This document shows positions 11,301 through 22,200 of a stretch of DNA of 64,000 nt, piece after piece. Where the stretch lies: assembly GCF_045679555.1 (NCBI RefSeq), contig NC_092094.1:10720319-10784318 (forward strand). Reading direction: 5' to 3'. The notes beneath the pieces are model-generated. The model was not told where the DNA came from. It made no database searches and worked only from the letters and a program-made list of their open reading frames with translations. Numbering within the stretch: position 1 is the stretch's first letter; every line of letters starts with the position of its first letter. The stretch is from Salvelinus alpinus (taxonomy: Eukaryota > Chordata > Actinopteri > Salmoniformes > Salmonidae). The position numbers were made by a program, and so were the translations under genes.

Positions 11301-13655
11301 AGTCGTCTCACATTTGCGACATGAATGTTATATAAACAGAATGCATGCTATAATGTGTAGCTTATGAACCCTGACCTCTTGTGACCCTTTTTAACCTATT
11401 TTGGATGTTATTGCTCCTATAGATCAGATGGCTGACTCTAGCTTTATGCTCCTTCCTAAAGATCAGTAGTTACCAGATTGCTGACTGTGGCTTTATTCTC
11501 CTATAGATCAGATTGCTGACTGTGGCTTTATTCTCCTATAGATCAGATTGCTGACTGTGGCTTTATTCTCCTATAGATCAGATTGCTGACTGTGGCTTTA
11601 TTCTCCTATAGATCAGATTTCTGAATGTAGCTTTATTCTCCTGTAGATCAGATTGCTGACTGTAGCTTTATTCTCCTATAGATCAGATTGCTGACTGTAG
11701 CTTTATTCTCCTATAGATCAGATTACTGACTGTAGCTTTATTCTTCTGTAGATCAGATTGCTGACTGTAGCTTTATTCTCCTATAGATCAGATTGCTGAC
11801 TGTAGCTTTATTCTCCTATAGATCAGATTGCTGACTGTAGCTTTATTCTCCTATAGATCAGATTGCTGACTGTGGCTTTATTTTCTATAGATCAGATTGC
11901 TGACTGTAGCTTTATTCTCCTATAGATCAGATTGCTGACTGTAGCTTTATTCTCCTATAGATCAGATTGCTGATTGTAGCTGGCCAGATGCTAGAGGTTG
12001 AGGTGGAGGAGAAGAAGAGAGAAAGAGATGAAGCTCTGGCTGAGAGAGTCCCTCCTCTCAAACTGTCTGGCTTGTCTGTGGAGGAGCTCCAGGTATACTG
12101 TATACTGTATTTATATTGTATAAAAAACTGTTATGAGTACATTTATAACGCCATATAAGCCATGCATAATGTGTTATAATGCACGACGCAGTTGAAATTC
12201 CTTACAGAAAGTGTAACAAAATAAAATATGATACATTAGCTGTCTTTTGTTCTCTCTGCAGGATTTGTGCCGAGATCTGCACCATAAGATTGATGTGGTA
12301 GATGAGGAGCGATATGACGTGGGACTCAAAGTTACCAAAAATGACAAGGAGGTAGGATACCGCAAAATAATTTGTAGAAAACAAATCATTCCAGAGGGAA
12401 ATGACAAAAGATAGTTTAAATGTTTTATAGATGATTGTATATAAGGCATAATGTGCTGCTATGATATCATCAAATGATTGCTTTATTCCTCTCACACTTA
12501 AATCACTTCTACTTCTATCAGTCCAACATGCACATTTTTTTGAGCGCTTGGACTGTACATTTGAAGATGACACTGTTAAAACCGTGCCCCCCGGTGGTTA
12601 TGAGTTTAGAACATACATTTAGAGCGAAGGTCAGCCACAGTACACACTAGTTACTGTACAACTGGGAGGACTAAGTGTGCAAATTGGACTGATAGAAATA
12701 TGGGCCCTGGTCAAAAGTAGTACGCTAAAAAGGGAATAGGGTACCGTTTGGGACGTAGACGATGTCAATGGTCACAGTTAATGTGCGAACCTGTGTTGTA
12801 CCTGAAAGTAACTTAAACTCTGCTTACTGTGACTGTGATATGTGGCTGCTTCTCTCAGCTACTCTACGAGAAAAATAAACTCAAACACTTTTTTTCATCA
12901 GTCCACTGTTGATACAATCCCAAAATGTTTTGCATGTCAGCAGTCAAGTTGTCAAGATATTGGACTTTCAAGAAGCTACGTGTCACTTGCCACATAATCA
13001 TGATGATATGGTAAGTGACACATCTTGAAAACTTGACTGATGACATGAAAAACATTTTGGGACTGTATCAACAGTGGACTGAGGATTTTTCCTTTAGGAT
13101 GAACGCACTACCTATAAGTCACTCTGGATAAGAGCATCTACTAAATGTCTAAAATGTAAATGTAAAAATGTCCTCTGTTCTTTGTGCTCTGGTCAGATCC
13201 ATGATTTAGGACTAAAGATCATTGAGCTGCAGAGCAAGTTTAAGAAGCCAAACCTGAAGAGGGTGAAGATCTCAGCTGAAGCCATGCTCAGTGTTCTGCT
13301 GGGCTCCAAGCATAAGGAGACCATCGACTTCAAGTCCAACCTCAAGACAGTCAAGAAACCAGAGGAGAAGGTAAGACTGGTGCATGCCCGTTGTACTTGA
13401 CGTTGTACAAGATGTCTACTTGCTTTTACATGTTATTTAGCTACTATCCCGGGCGGTTGGAATCTGAGAACCTTTTCATCTCTAAGGACAAATTATGAAC
13501 TTGTTGTTTATTCTCAAAGTAGTTTGTTTTCAATGATTGATTTAGTGTAGCTAATACATTTCTGGTCCTCCCAGAAAGAAGAGGTCACCGACTGGCGTCA
13601 AAATGTGGATGCCATGTCTGGCATGGAGGGCAGAAAGAAGATGTTTGATGCTTGA
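5362..13655 (+). CDS. tnni1: Troponin I, slow/cardiac type (gene 1 of a tandem pair)
   Basis: Troponin I is the inhibitory subunit of the thin-filament troponin complex in striated muscle; it binds actin and troponin C. Coding exons are 5362-5372, 11207-11261, 11961-12092, 12262-12351, 13197-13370 and 13575-13655, all with GT/AG borders and consistent phases, giving 180 residues. Visible family features are VDEERYD (about 80-86), the basic inhibitory region [12 protein letters not shown] (110-121), the switch region [12 protein letters not shown], and the C-terminal [22 protein letters not shown] 5362 follows the exon 2 acceptor at 5343. The C-terminus and [10 protein letters not shown] favour slow/cardiac over fast type; tnni1 versus tnni3-like is unresolved. 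Intron 2 is bloated by nested transposons, and intron 3 ends in a splice-site minisatellite. The 3'UTR is interrupted by a Tc1 element, with an AATAAA at 15555. Confidence 0.92.
6011..6405 (-). mobile_element. Tc1-like fragment
   Basis: It begins with the TIR motif CAGTGCATTTGGAAAGTATT and continues with sequence shared with the larger element at 40765 (the GCAGCGATTACAGC-type and TGTTCGATC segments). One end is missing after about 6405. Confidence 0.85.
6921..7148 (+). mobile_element. Salmonid tRNA-derived SINE
   Basis: The tRNA-like head carries an A-box region (GTGGTGCAGCGGTC) and B-box GGTTCGATGCC. A conserved body follows (CACAACCGGC, CAATTGGCCCAGC), then a tail TTGTTCTTAACTGACTTGCC with a short A-rich end. 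This arrangement is a very common salmonid SINE. It lies inside the 5400-11124 element. Confidence 0.92.
7510..9636 (-). mobile_element. Non-autonomous LTR retrotransposon with 5-bp TSD
   Basis: Direct terminal repeats lie at 7510-7888 and 9263-9636; they are nearly identical and bounded by TG...CA. They are flanked by TGGAC on both sides (7505-7509, 9637-9641). Orientation is minus: a long G run (C tract at about 7891-7914 on the + strand) sits just inside the 3' LTR as a polypurine tract. The 1.37-kb interior has no protease, RT or integrase, so mobility must depend on enzymes supplied elsewhere. Confidence 0.88.
7844..8908 (-). CDS. Proline/arginine-rich ORF inside the LTR element
   Basis: An open frame of 354 codons on the element's sense strand. 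The central part is made of degenerate repeats of the PVPPPRTRP / SPVPPVP kind. Further on come repeats of [20 protein letters not shown] and FSPEPP. Its last residues run through the polypurine tract into the 3' LTR. I see no enzyme motif. A second frame upstream (about 8803-9323) contains WTWEDIL and [11 protein letters not shown]. It could be a gag-like or structural product, or simply translated low-complexity repeat. No expression evidence is visible. Confidence 0.45.
   Translation of the reverse strand: MLCGGAHGVPVLSPVRYIPAPRIGRARVGIEPGAMKPAQRIWSPVRLLGPVYMAPALRMVSPVRQHSPVRAIPPHRTGLATGSIQPGKVGQARCSRPPVRLHGPVYPVPPPRTSPVPPVPTPRTRLPVRLQSPVRPVPPPRTRPEVRVLSPVPPVPVPRTKPTVRLQGPVCPVPAPRTRPVVRVPSPVPPVPAPCTRPTVRLSRPELPVCPAPPELPVCPAPPELPVCPAPPELPVCPAPSEPPASQEPPEPPTSQEPPEPPASQEPPEPPFSPEPPFSPEPPLSPEPQRTLIKRTKTMVGSTSSARAATADRCPPRPSPKGSGFASGVRTLGGGGGGGYCHVLTLVPLFCLLF
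10599..10940 (+). mobile_element. Solo LTR
   Basis: A 342-bp TG...CA sequence (TGTCACGCCC ... GAGCGTTACA) flanked by CATAC at 10594-10598 and 10941-10945. It is related to the LTRs at 7510/9263 and 59689 (shared TGATTGGGAA and CAGAGGCAGCTG motifs). No internal region remains, as expected after LTR-LTR recombination. Confidence 0.88.
11415..11960 (+). repeat. 35-bp minisatellite built from a 3' splice site
   Basis: About 14 regular copies plus degenerate leading copies of a 35-bp unit run directly into exon 4 of troponin I gene 1. Each unit reads ATCAGATTGCTGACTGTAGC followed by TTTATTCTCCTATAG. It therefore contains the first 20 bases of exon 4, a branch-point-like CTGAC, a pyrimidine tract and a TATAG acceptor. 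The last acceptor (11960) precedes the real exon. Confidence 0.93.
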
Positions 13656-13712
13656 AAGGTACACAAAACATTATCTGTACTGAGAAGATCAATTCTAGCA
13701 TTCAACCTGCAG

Positions 13713-15292
13713 AGCCTTCAGATTGTATTCATACCCCTTTTGTTGTGTTACAGCCTGAATTTAAAATGGATTCAATATGTTTCTGGCCCATCCACGCACA
13801 ATACCCCATAATGACAAAGTCAAAACATGTTTTTAGACATTTTTGCTAATTTCTTGAAAATGAAATACCAAATTATCTCTTTTACATCCGTATTCCTACC
13901 CCTGAGTGAATTCATGTTAGAATCACCTTTGGCAGCGATTACAGATGTGAGTCTTTCTGGGTAGTCTCTAAGCTTTGCACACCTGGATTGTACAATATTT
14001 GCAGATTCTTCCTTTTAAAATTCTTCAAACTCAAGTTGGTTGTTGATCAACAGACATTTTTAAGACATTTTTAAGACATTAAGACATTTTTAAGACATTC
14101 TAGACAGACATTTTTAAGTCAAAACTGTAACTAGGCCACTCAGGAACATTCAGTGTCGTCTTGGTAAGCAACTCCAGTGTGTATTTGGCTTTGTGTTTAA
14201 GGTTATTGTCCTGCTGGAACGTGAATTTGTCTCCCAGTGTCTGTTGGAAAGCGGACGGAACCAGATTTTCCTCGAGGATTTTTCCTGTGCTTAGCTTATT
14301 ATGTTTATTTTTATCACCCCAAAAAACTCTCTAGTCCTTGCCGATGACAAACATACCCATAACATGATGCAGCCACCACCATGCTTGGAAAATATGAAGA
14401 ATGGTACTCAGTGATGTGTTGATTTGAATTTGTCCCAAACATGACGCTTTGTATTCAGGACAATAAAGTAAATTTCTTCGCCACATTTTCGCAGTTTTAC
14501 CTTAGTGCCTTGTTGCAAATGGGATGCATATTTTTTGAATTTTTGTTTTCTTTTCCCTCTGTCAATTAGGTTAGTATTGTCGAGTAACTACAATGTAGTT
14601 GACCCATCCTCAGTGTTCTCCAATCACAGCCATTAAACTCTGTAACTGTTTTAAAATCACCATTGGTCTCATGGTGAAATCCCTAAGCGGTTTCCTTCCC
14701 CTCCGGCAACTAAGTTAGGAAGGAAGCCTGTATCTTTGTAATGACTGGGTATATTGATACACCATCCAAAGGGTAATTCATAACTTTACCATGCTCAAAG
14801 AGATATTCAATATCTGCATTTACATTTATTTAATTTTAAAAATCTAAAATATTAATAGGTGCCCTTCTTTGTGAGGCATTGGAAAACCTCCATGGTCTTT
14901 GTGGTATAATTTGTTTGAAATTCACTGCTCAACTGAGGGACCTTACAGTTATCTGTATGTGTGTACAGAGATGAGGTAGTCATTCAAAAATCATGTTAAA
15001 CACTATTATTGCACACAGAGTCCATGCAACTTATTATGTGACTTGTTAAACACATTTTTACTCCTGATTTTATTTAGTCAGGCCATAAAAAAGGTGTTAT
15101 TTATTCAAGACATTTTAGATTTTCCTTTTTAATTAATTAATTTCAAAACGATTCTAAAAACATAATTCCACTTTGACATTATGGGGACTTATAATTCCAC
15201 ATATGACACAAAATCTCACTTTAATCCATTTTACATTCAGGCTGTAACACAAAACAATTTGTAAAAAGTCAAGGAGTGTGAATACTTACATA
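13713..15292 (-). mobile_element. Degenerate Tc1-like element in the 3'UTR of troponin I gene 1
   Basis: Inverted ends: GTATTCATACCCCTT at about 13725 and AAGGAGTGTGAATACTTA at about 15270. GTTACAGCCTGAATTTAAAA near the left end is mirrored by TTACATTCAGGCTGTAAC near the right. Transposase sequence on the minus strand is badly decayed. It begins about 60 bp after the stop codon. Confidence 0.85.
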
Positions 15293-16108
15293 ATACATAA
15301 TGTTTTGCAGATTAGTGATGATTATCACGTTATCCTCCAATGATGGATTTGACGATTGAAGATAAAAGACGATGCAACAGAAATGGAGAGGGCAACTGAA
15401 GGTATGAAGAATAACTGTAGGAGATAACTGAGTGAACACATGGAGAAGAAAAATAAATAAATACAAACATTTGTTCTTTTTTGTACGTGAAATAACTGTT
15501 TTGATTTAAATGACTGTATGAGAATGTTGAAGGAAATACAGATAGTGTGTGTACAATAAACTTAATATTAGTGTGTTTGAGCAAATGCATTTCCTTATTT
15601 TCAATCCGTTTATGCAGGAAGTTACAAGCCAATCCTTTTTTATTTGTAGTATTCCAAGTGCAGTTTATTGTTTGATGAACAATATTATCCTCAACTGCCT
15701 GATGATGGCAGTGTTAGCTTGAGGTCGGAGAACGTTGCTTCGACCCACTAAGTTGCTATTTTCCTCTATTATTGGTTGTCTACTGTACAAATGTACTATT
15801 GAATGTCTATATACACCCCATCAAGAGTTACTTGTTTCAACATCGATACCAATTAAATAAACTTTTTACTCAATTGTAAATCAACTGCTTGTGAAATGAT
15901 TATGGGGGCATTATGGATTGCTGTGGTAGGGATTGGGATTCAACCATTCTTCTTTTCAGAGAGCGAGTCAAACAGTGGAAGACAGGACAGTACTCTTAAT
16001 ATACTCTCTCTGTTTAGGAAGTAAATACTCTGGATATCCATTGGCTTGGGGTGTATATTGTACATTTATTGCCAATTTGTGCAAAATATAATATTTTTGA
16101 CAGAGGTA
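15293..16108 (+). other. Distal 3'UTR of troponin I gene 1 and intergenic sequence
   Basis: An AATAAA lies at 15555-15560 and is the best poly(A) signal for gene 1 if transcription crosses the Tc1 insertion. A possible alternative splice exists (donor-like AAAGGTACAC at 13655, acceptor-like TTTTGCAG at about 15310). Nothing else was recognised. Confidence 0.4.
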
Positions 16109-16382
16109 CACTACCGGTCAAAAATTTTAGAACACCTACTCATTCAAGGGTTTTTCTTTATTTTTAATTATTTTCTACATTGTAGAATAATAGTGAAGAC
16201 ATCAAAACTATGAAATAACATATATGGAATCATGTAGTAACCAAAAAAGTGTTAAACAAATCAAAATATATTTTATATTTGAGATTCTTCAAATAGCCAC
16301 CCTTTGTCTTGATGACAGCTTTGTACACTCTTGGCATTCTCTCAACCTGCTTCATGAGGTAGTCACCTGGAATGCATTTCAA

Positions 16383-17723
16383 TTAACTTCTCTGGGATAT
16401 GTGGGACGCTAGCGTATTCAGCCACAGTGTCTGATTTCAAAAAGATTTACGGCGAAAGCACACCTTGGGATTATGTTAGGTCAGCGCCAAGTCACAGAAA
16501 AACATACAGCCATTTTCCAAAGAAGGAGAGGTGTCACAAAACTCAGAAATAGCATTACAATTAATCACTAACCTTTGATGATCTTCACCGGATGGCACTC
16601 TCAGGACTCCATGTTAGACAATAAATGTGTGTTTTGTTCGATAAAGTTCATCTTTATGTCCAAAAACCTCATTTGAAATTGGTGTGTTATGTTCAGAAAT
16701 GCATTGTCTCAAATAAACATCCGGTGAAAGTGCAGAGAGCCACATCAAATTACAGAAATACTCATAATAAACATTGATAAAAGATACAAGTGTTATGCAT
16801 GGAATTATAGATAAACTTCTCCTTAATGCAACCGCTGTGTCAGATTTCAAAAAGGCTTTACGGCGAAAGCACACCTTGCGATTATGTTTGGTCAGCGCCA
16901 AGTCACAGAAAAACATACAGCCATTTTCCAAAGAAGGAGAGGTGTCACAAAACTCAGAAATAGCGTTATAAATATTCACTTACCTTTGATGATCTTCATC
17001 GGAATGCACTCCCAGGAATCCCAGTTCCACAATAAATGTTTGTTTTGTTCGATAAAGTCCATAATTTATGTCCAAATACCTCCTTTTTGTTTGCGCGTTT
17101 AGCCCAGTAATCCAAATGTTCAATGCGCGATCACTTAGTTCAGACGAAAAGTCAAAATAGTTATATTACAGTTCGTAGAAACATGTCAAACAATGTATAG
17201 AATCAATCTTTAGGATGTTTTTATCATAAATCTTCAATAATGTTTCAACCGGACAATTCCTTTGTCTTTAGAAATGAAAGGGAACGCAGCTAACTCTCAC
17301 GGGCGAACGCCTGACGGAGCTCATAGCATTCTGCCAGACCCCTGACTCAAACATTCTCTTCCCCTTCACAGTAGAAGCCTGAAACAAGGTTCTAAAGACT
17401 GTTGACATCTAGTGGAAGCCTTAGGAAGTGCAATATGACCCCATAGACACTGTATATTGGATAGGCAATGACTTGAAAAACTACAAACCTCAGATTTCCC
17501 ACTTCCTGTTTGGATTCTTTCTCAGGTTTTTGCCTGCCATATGAGTTATGTTATACTCACAGACATCATTCAAACAGTTTTGGAAACTTCAGAGTGTTTT
17601 CTATCCAAATCTACTAATTATATGCATATTCTAGCTTTTGGGCCTGAGTAGCAGGCAGTTTACTCTGGGCACCTTATTCATCCAAGCTACTCAATACTGC
17701 CCCCGTTCCCAAAGAAGTTTTAA
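16383..17723. mobile_element. TTAA-flanked non-autonomous element A
   Basis: It is inserted into the Tc1 at a TTAA now present at both ends (16383-16386 and 17720-17723). Subterminal sequence is loosely inverted (CTTCTCTGGGATATG left; AACTTCTTTGGGAACG on the opposite strand at right). It contains an internal direct repeat with a spacing of about 413 bp (16432-16600 against 16845-17015). A TTAA duplication suggests piggyBac-type mobilisation. No transposase was seen. Confidence 0.65.
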
Positions 17724-17768
17724 CAGGTGTGCCTTCTTAAAAGTTCATTTGTGGAATTTCTTTCCTTC

Positions 17769-19257
17769 TTAACCTTTCACGAGCCTCTACCCCGGGTCCG
17801 GGATCACCCCCCACCCCCCCACACACTGATTAGCATAGCTAGCATAGCTTCACAAGTAGATAGTAGCATCTAAATATCATTAAATCACAAGTCCAAGACA
17901 CCAGATGAAAGATACAGATCTTGTGAATAAACCCATAATTTCTGTTTTTTTAAATGTTTTACAGGGAAGACACAATATGTAAATCTATTAGCTAACCACG
18001 TTAGCAAAAGACACCACTTTTTTTACTCCACCAGTTTTTTACTCCATCAGTAGCTATCACAAATTCGGCCAAATAAAGATATAAATAGCCACTAACCAAG
18101 AAAAAACCTAATCAGATGACAGTCTGATAACATATTTATGGTATAGGATAGGTTTTGTTAGAAAAAAGTGCATATTTCAGGTAGAAATCACAGTTTACAA
18201 TTGCACCGACCATCACAACTCGACTAGAATTACTAAAGAGAGCAACGTGTATGACCAATTTACTCATCATAAAACATTTCATAAAAATAGACAAAGCATA
18301 GCAATGGAAAGACAGATCTTGTGATTTCAGACAATATTTCAGATTTTCTAAGCGTTTTACAGCGAAAACACAATAAATCGATAAGTTAGCATACCACATG
18401 TGCAAACGTTACCAGAGCATCGATTCAAGCCAAAGAGAGCTATAACGTAATCATCGCCAAAATATATAAATTTTTTCACTAACCTTCTCAGAATTCTTCC
18501 GATGACACTCCTGTAACATCATTTTACAACATACATATAGAGTTTGTTCGAAAATGTGCATATTTAGCCATACAAAACCGTGGTTATACAATGAAAATAG
18601 TAGCAAATCAAGCCTCAAAATGTCGGACGTCATCTTTCAGAGTGATCTAGTTTAATCGAAAGCTAATCATATACTTGACTAAAAAATACAGGGTTGACAG
18701 GAATCGAAAGACAAATTAGTTCTTAATGCAACCGCTGATTTACATTTCTAAAATTATCCTTACTGTGCAATACAGGGTTCGCCAAGTGAAGCGATAACAA
18801 ACAAAATGGCGAAATATGCGTTTAAAATATTTCGACAGAACAACGATTTATCATATTAAATATTTCTTACTATGAGGTGATTTTCCATCAGATTCTTGGG
18901 CAATGTATCCTTTCTTGGGTCTAATCTTCTTTTGGTCGATAGATGTCCTCTGTCCTTCGAAATGTCCACTAACATCGACCGAGACCCCGAAACGTGCCCA
19001 AAGCTTCAAAGTGCACGACAAAGAAATTCCTCAAAATCGCACTAAACGGATATAAATTGCTATAAAACGGTTCAAATTAACTACATTATGATGTTTTTAA
19101 CAACTATAACGAGTAAAAATATGACCGGAGAAATATTACTGGCTAAACAACCATTTGGAAGGAGGCAAGTCCGATGTCCATCTTGCGTAAGACGCGCGAA
19201 GGGAAAGAACGATACTTCCACGTTTTGTTGTTTTATAGTGGCTCTGATTGCGCAATC
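17769..19257. mobile_element. TTAA-type element B, truncated by a LINE
   Basis: It begins at TTAACCTTTCACGAGCC (17769), precisely at a TTAA within the Tc1. It shares internal motifs with elements A and C (ACAATATTTCAGATTTTCTA, GTTTTACAGCGAAAACACAA). The right end is missing where the LINE 3' end starts, about 19258. Confidence 0.6.
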
Positions 19258-22200
19258 GAATGCGAGTGTAGCGAAATGCTTGTGCTTCTAGTTCCGACAA
19301 TGCAGTAATAACCAACAAGTAATCTAACCTAACAATTCCACAACTACTACCTTATACACACACAAGTGTAAAGGGATAAAGAATATGTACATAAAGATAT
19401 ATGAATGAGTGGTGGTACAGAACGGCATAGGCAAGATGCAGTAGATGGTATAGAGTACGGTATATACATATGAGATGAGTACTGTAGGGTATGTAAACAT
19501 AAAGTGGCATAGTTTAAAGTGGCTAGTGGTACATGTATTACATAAAGATGGCAAGATGCAGTAGATGATATAGAGTACAGTATATACATATGAGATGGGT
19601 AATGTAGGGTATGTAAACATTATATTAAGTGGCATTGTTTAAAGTGGCTAGTGGTACATTTTTACATAATTTCCATCAATTCCCATTTTTAAAGTGGCTG
19701 GAGTTGAGTCAGTATGTTGGCAGCGGCCGCTAAGTGTTAGTGGTGGCTGTTTAACAGTCTGATGGCCTTGAGATAGAAGCTGTTTTTCAGTCTCTCGGTC
19801 CCTGCTTTGATGCACCTGTACTGACCTCGCCTTCTGGATGATAGCGGGGTGAACAGGCAGTGGCTTGGGTGGTTGTTGTCCTTGATGATCTTTATGGCCT
19901 TCCTGTGACATCGGGTGGTGTAGGTGTCCTGGAGGGCAGGTAGTTTGCCCCCGGTGGTGCGTTCTGCAGACCTCACTACCCTCTGGAGAGCCTTACGGTT
20001 GTGGGCGGAGCAGTTGCCGTACCAGGCGGTGATACAGCCCGACAGGATGCTCTCGATTGTGCATCTGTAGAAGTTTGTGAGTGCTTTTGGTGACAAGCCG
20101 AATTTCTTCAGCCTCCTGAGGTTGAAGAGGCGCTGCTGCGCCTTCTTCACGACGCTGTCTGTGTGGGTGGACCAATTCAGTTTGTCCGTGATGTGTACCC
20201 CGAGGAACTTAAAACTTTCCACCTTCTCCACTACTGACCCGTCGATGTGGATAGGGGGGTGCTCCCTCTGCTGTTTCCTGAAGTCCACAATCATCTCCTT
20301 TGTTTTGTTGACGTTGAGTGTGAGGTTATTTTCCTGACACCACACTCCGAGGGCCCTCACCTCCTCCCTGTAGGCCGTCTCGTCGTTGTTGGTAATCAAG
20401 CCTACCACTGTAGTGTCATCCGCAAACTTGATGATTGAGTTGGAGGCGTGCATGGCCACGCAGTCGTGGGTGAACAGGGAGTACAGGAGAGGGCTCAGAA
20501 CGCACCCTTGTGGGGCCCCAGTGTTGAGGATCAGCGGGGTGGAGATGTTGTTACCTACCCTCACCACCTGGGGGCGGCCCGTCAGGAAGTCCAGGACCCA
20601 GTTGCACAGGGCGGGGTCGAGACCCAGGGTCTCGAACTTGATGACGAGTTTGGAGGGTACTATGGTGTTAAATCCTGAGCTGTAATCGATGAACAGCATT
20701 CTCACATGGGTATTCCTCTTGTCCAGATGGGTTAGGGCAGTGTGCAGTGTGGTTGCGATTGCGTCGTCTGTGGACCTATTGGGTCGGTAAGCAAATTGGA
20801 GTGGGTCTAGGGTGTCCGGTAGGGTGGAGGTGATATGGTCCTTGACTAGTCTCTCAAAGCACTTCATGATGACGGAAGTGAGTGCTACGGGGCGGTAGTC
20901 GTTTAGCTCAGTTACCTTAGCTTTCTTGGGAACAGGAACAATGGTGGCCCTCTTGAAGCATGTGGGAACAGCAGACTGGGATAAGGATTGATTGAATATG
21001 TCCGTAAACACACCAGCCAGCTGGTCTGCGCATGCTCTGAGGACGCGGCTGGGAATGCCGTCTGGGCCTGCAGCCTTGCGAGGGTTAACACGTTTAAATG
21101 TTTTACTCACCTCGGCTGCAGTGAAGGAGAGCCCGCAGGTTTTGGTAGGGGGCCGTGTCAGTGGCACTGTATTGTCCTCAAAGCGGGCAAAAAAGTTGTT
21201 TAGCCTGTCTGGGAGCAAGACATCCTGGTCCGCGACGGGGCTGGTTTTCTTTTTGTAATCCGTGATTGACTGTAGACCCTGCCACATACCTCTTGTGTCT
21301 GAGCTGTTGAATTGCGACTCGATTTTGTCTCTGTACTGGGACTTAGCCTGTTTGATTGCCTTGCGGAGAGAATAGCTACACTGTTTGTATTCGGTCATGC
21401 TTCCGGTCACCTTGCCCTGGTTAAAAGCAGTGGTTCGCGCTTTCAGTTTCACGCGAATGCTGCCGTCAATCCACGGTTTCTGGTTTGGGAATGTTTTAAT
21501 CGTTGCTGTGGGTACGACATCGTCAATGCACTTCCTAATGAACTCGCTCACCGAATCAGCATATTCGTCAATATTGTTGTTGGACGCAATGCGGAACATA
21601 TTCCAATCCGTGTGATCGAAGCAGTCTTGAAGCGTGGAATCAGATTGGTCGGACCAGCGTTGAACAGACCTGAGCGCGGGAGCTTGTTGTTTTAGTTTCT
21701 GTTTGTAGGCTGGAATCAACAAAATGGAGTCGTGGTCAGCTTTTCCGAAAGGGGGGCGGGGGAGGGCCTTATATGCGTCGCGGAAATTAGTATAACAATG
21801 ATCTAGGGTTTTTCCAGCCCTGGTAGCACAATCGATATGCTGATAGAATTTAGGGAGTTTTGTTTTTAGATTAGCCTTGTTAAAATCCCCAGCTACGATG
21901 AATGCAGCCTCAGGGTGTGTGGTTTCCAGTTTACAAAGAGTCAGATAAAGTTCGTTCAGGGCCATCGATGTGTCTGCTTGGGGGGGAATATATACGGCTG
22001 TGATTATGACCGAAGAGAATTCCCTTGGTAGATAATGCGGTCGACATTTGATTGTGAGGAGTTCTAGATCAGGTGAACAGAATGACTTGAGTTCCTGTGT
22101 GTTGTTATGATGATCACACCACGTCTCGTTAATCATAAGGCATACCCCCCCGCCCCTCTTCTTACCAGAAAGATGTTTGTTTCTGTCGGCGCGATGCATG

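Noticed and set aside
19088-19318. Short ORFs on both strands near the LINE 3' end
   Set aside because: They lie in TTAA element B/LINE 3'UTR sequence with no domain.
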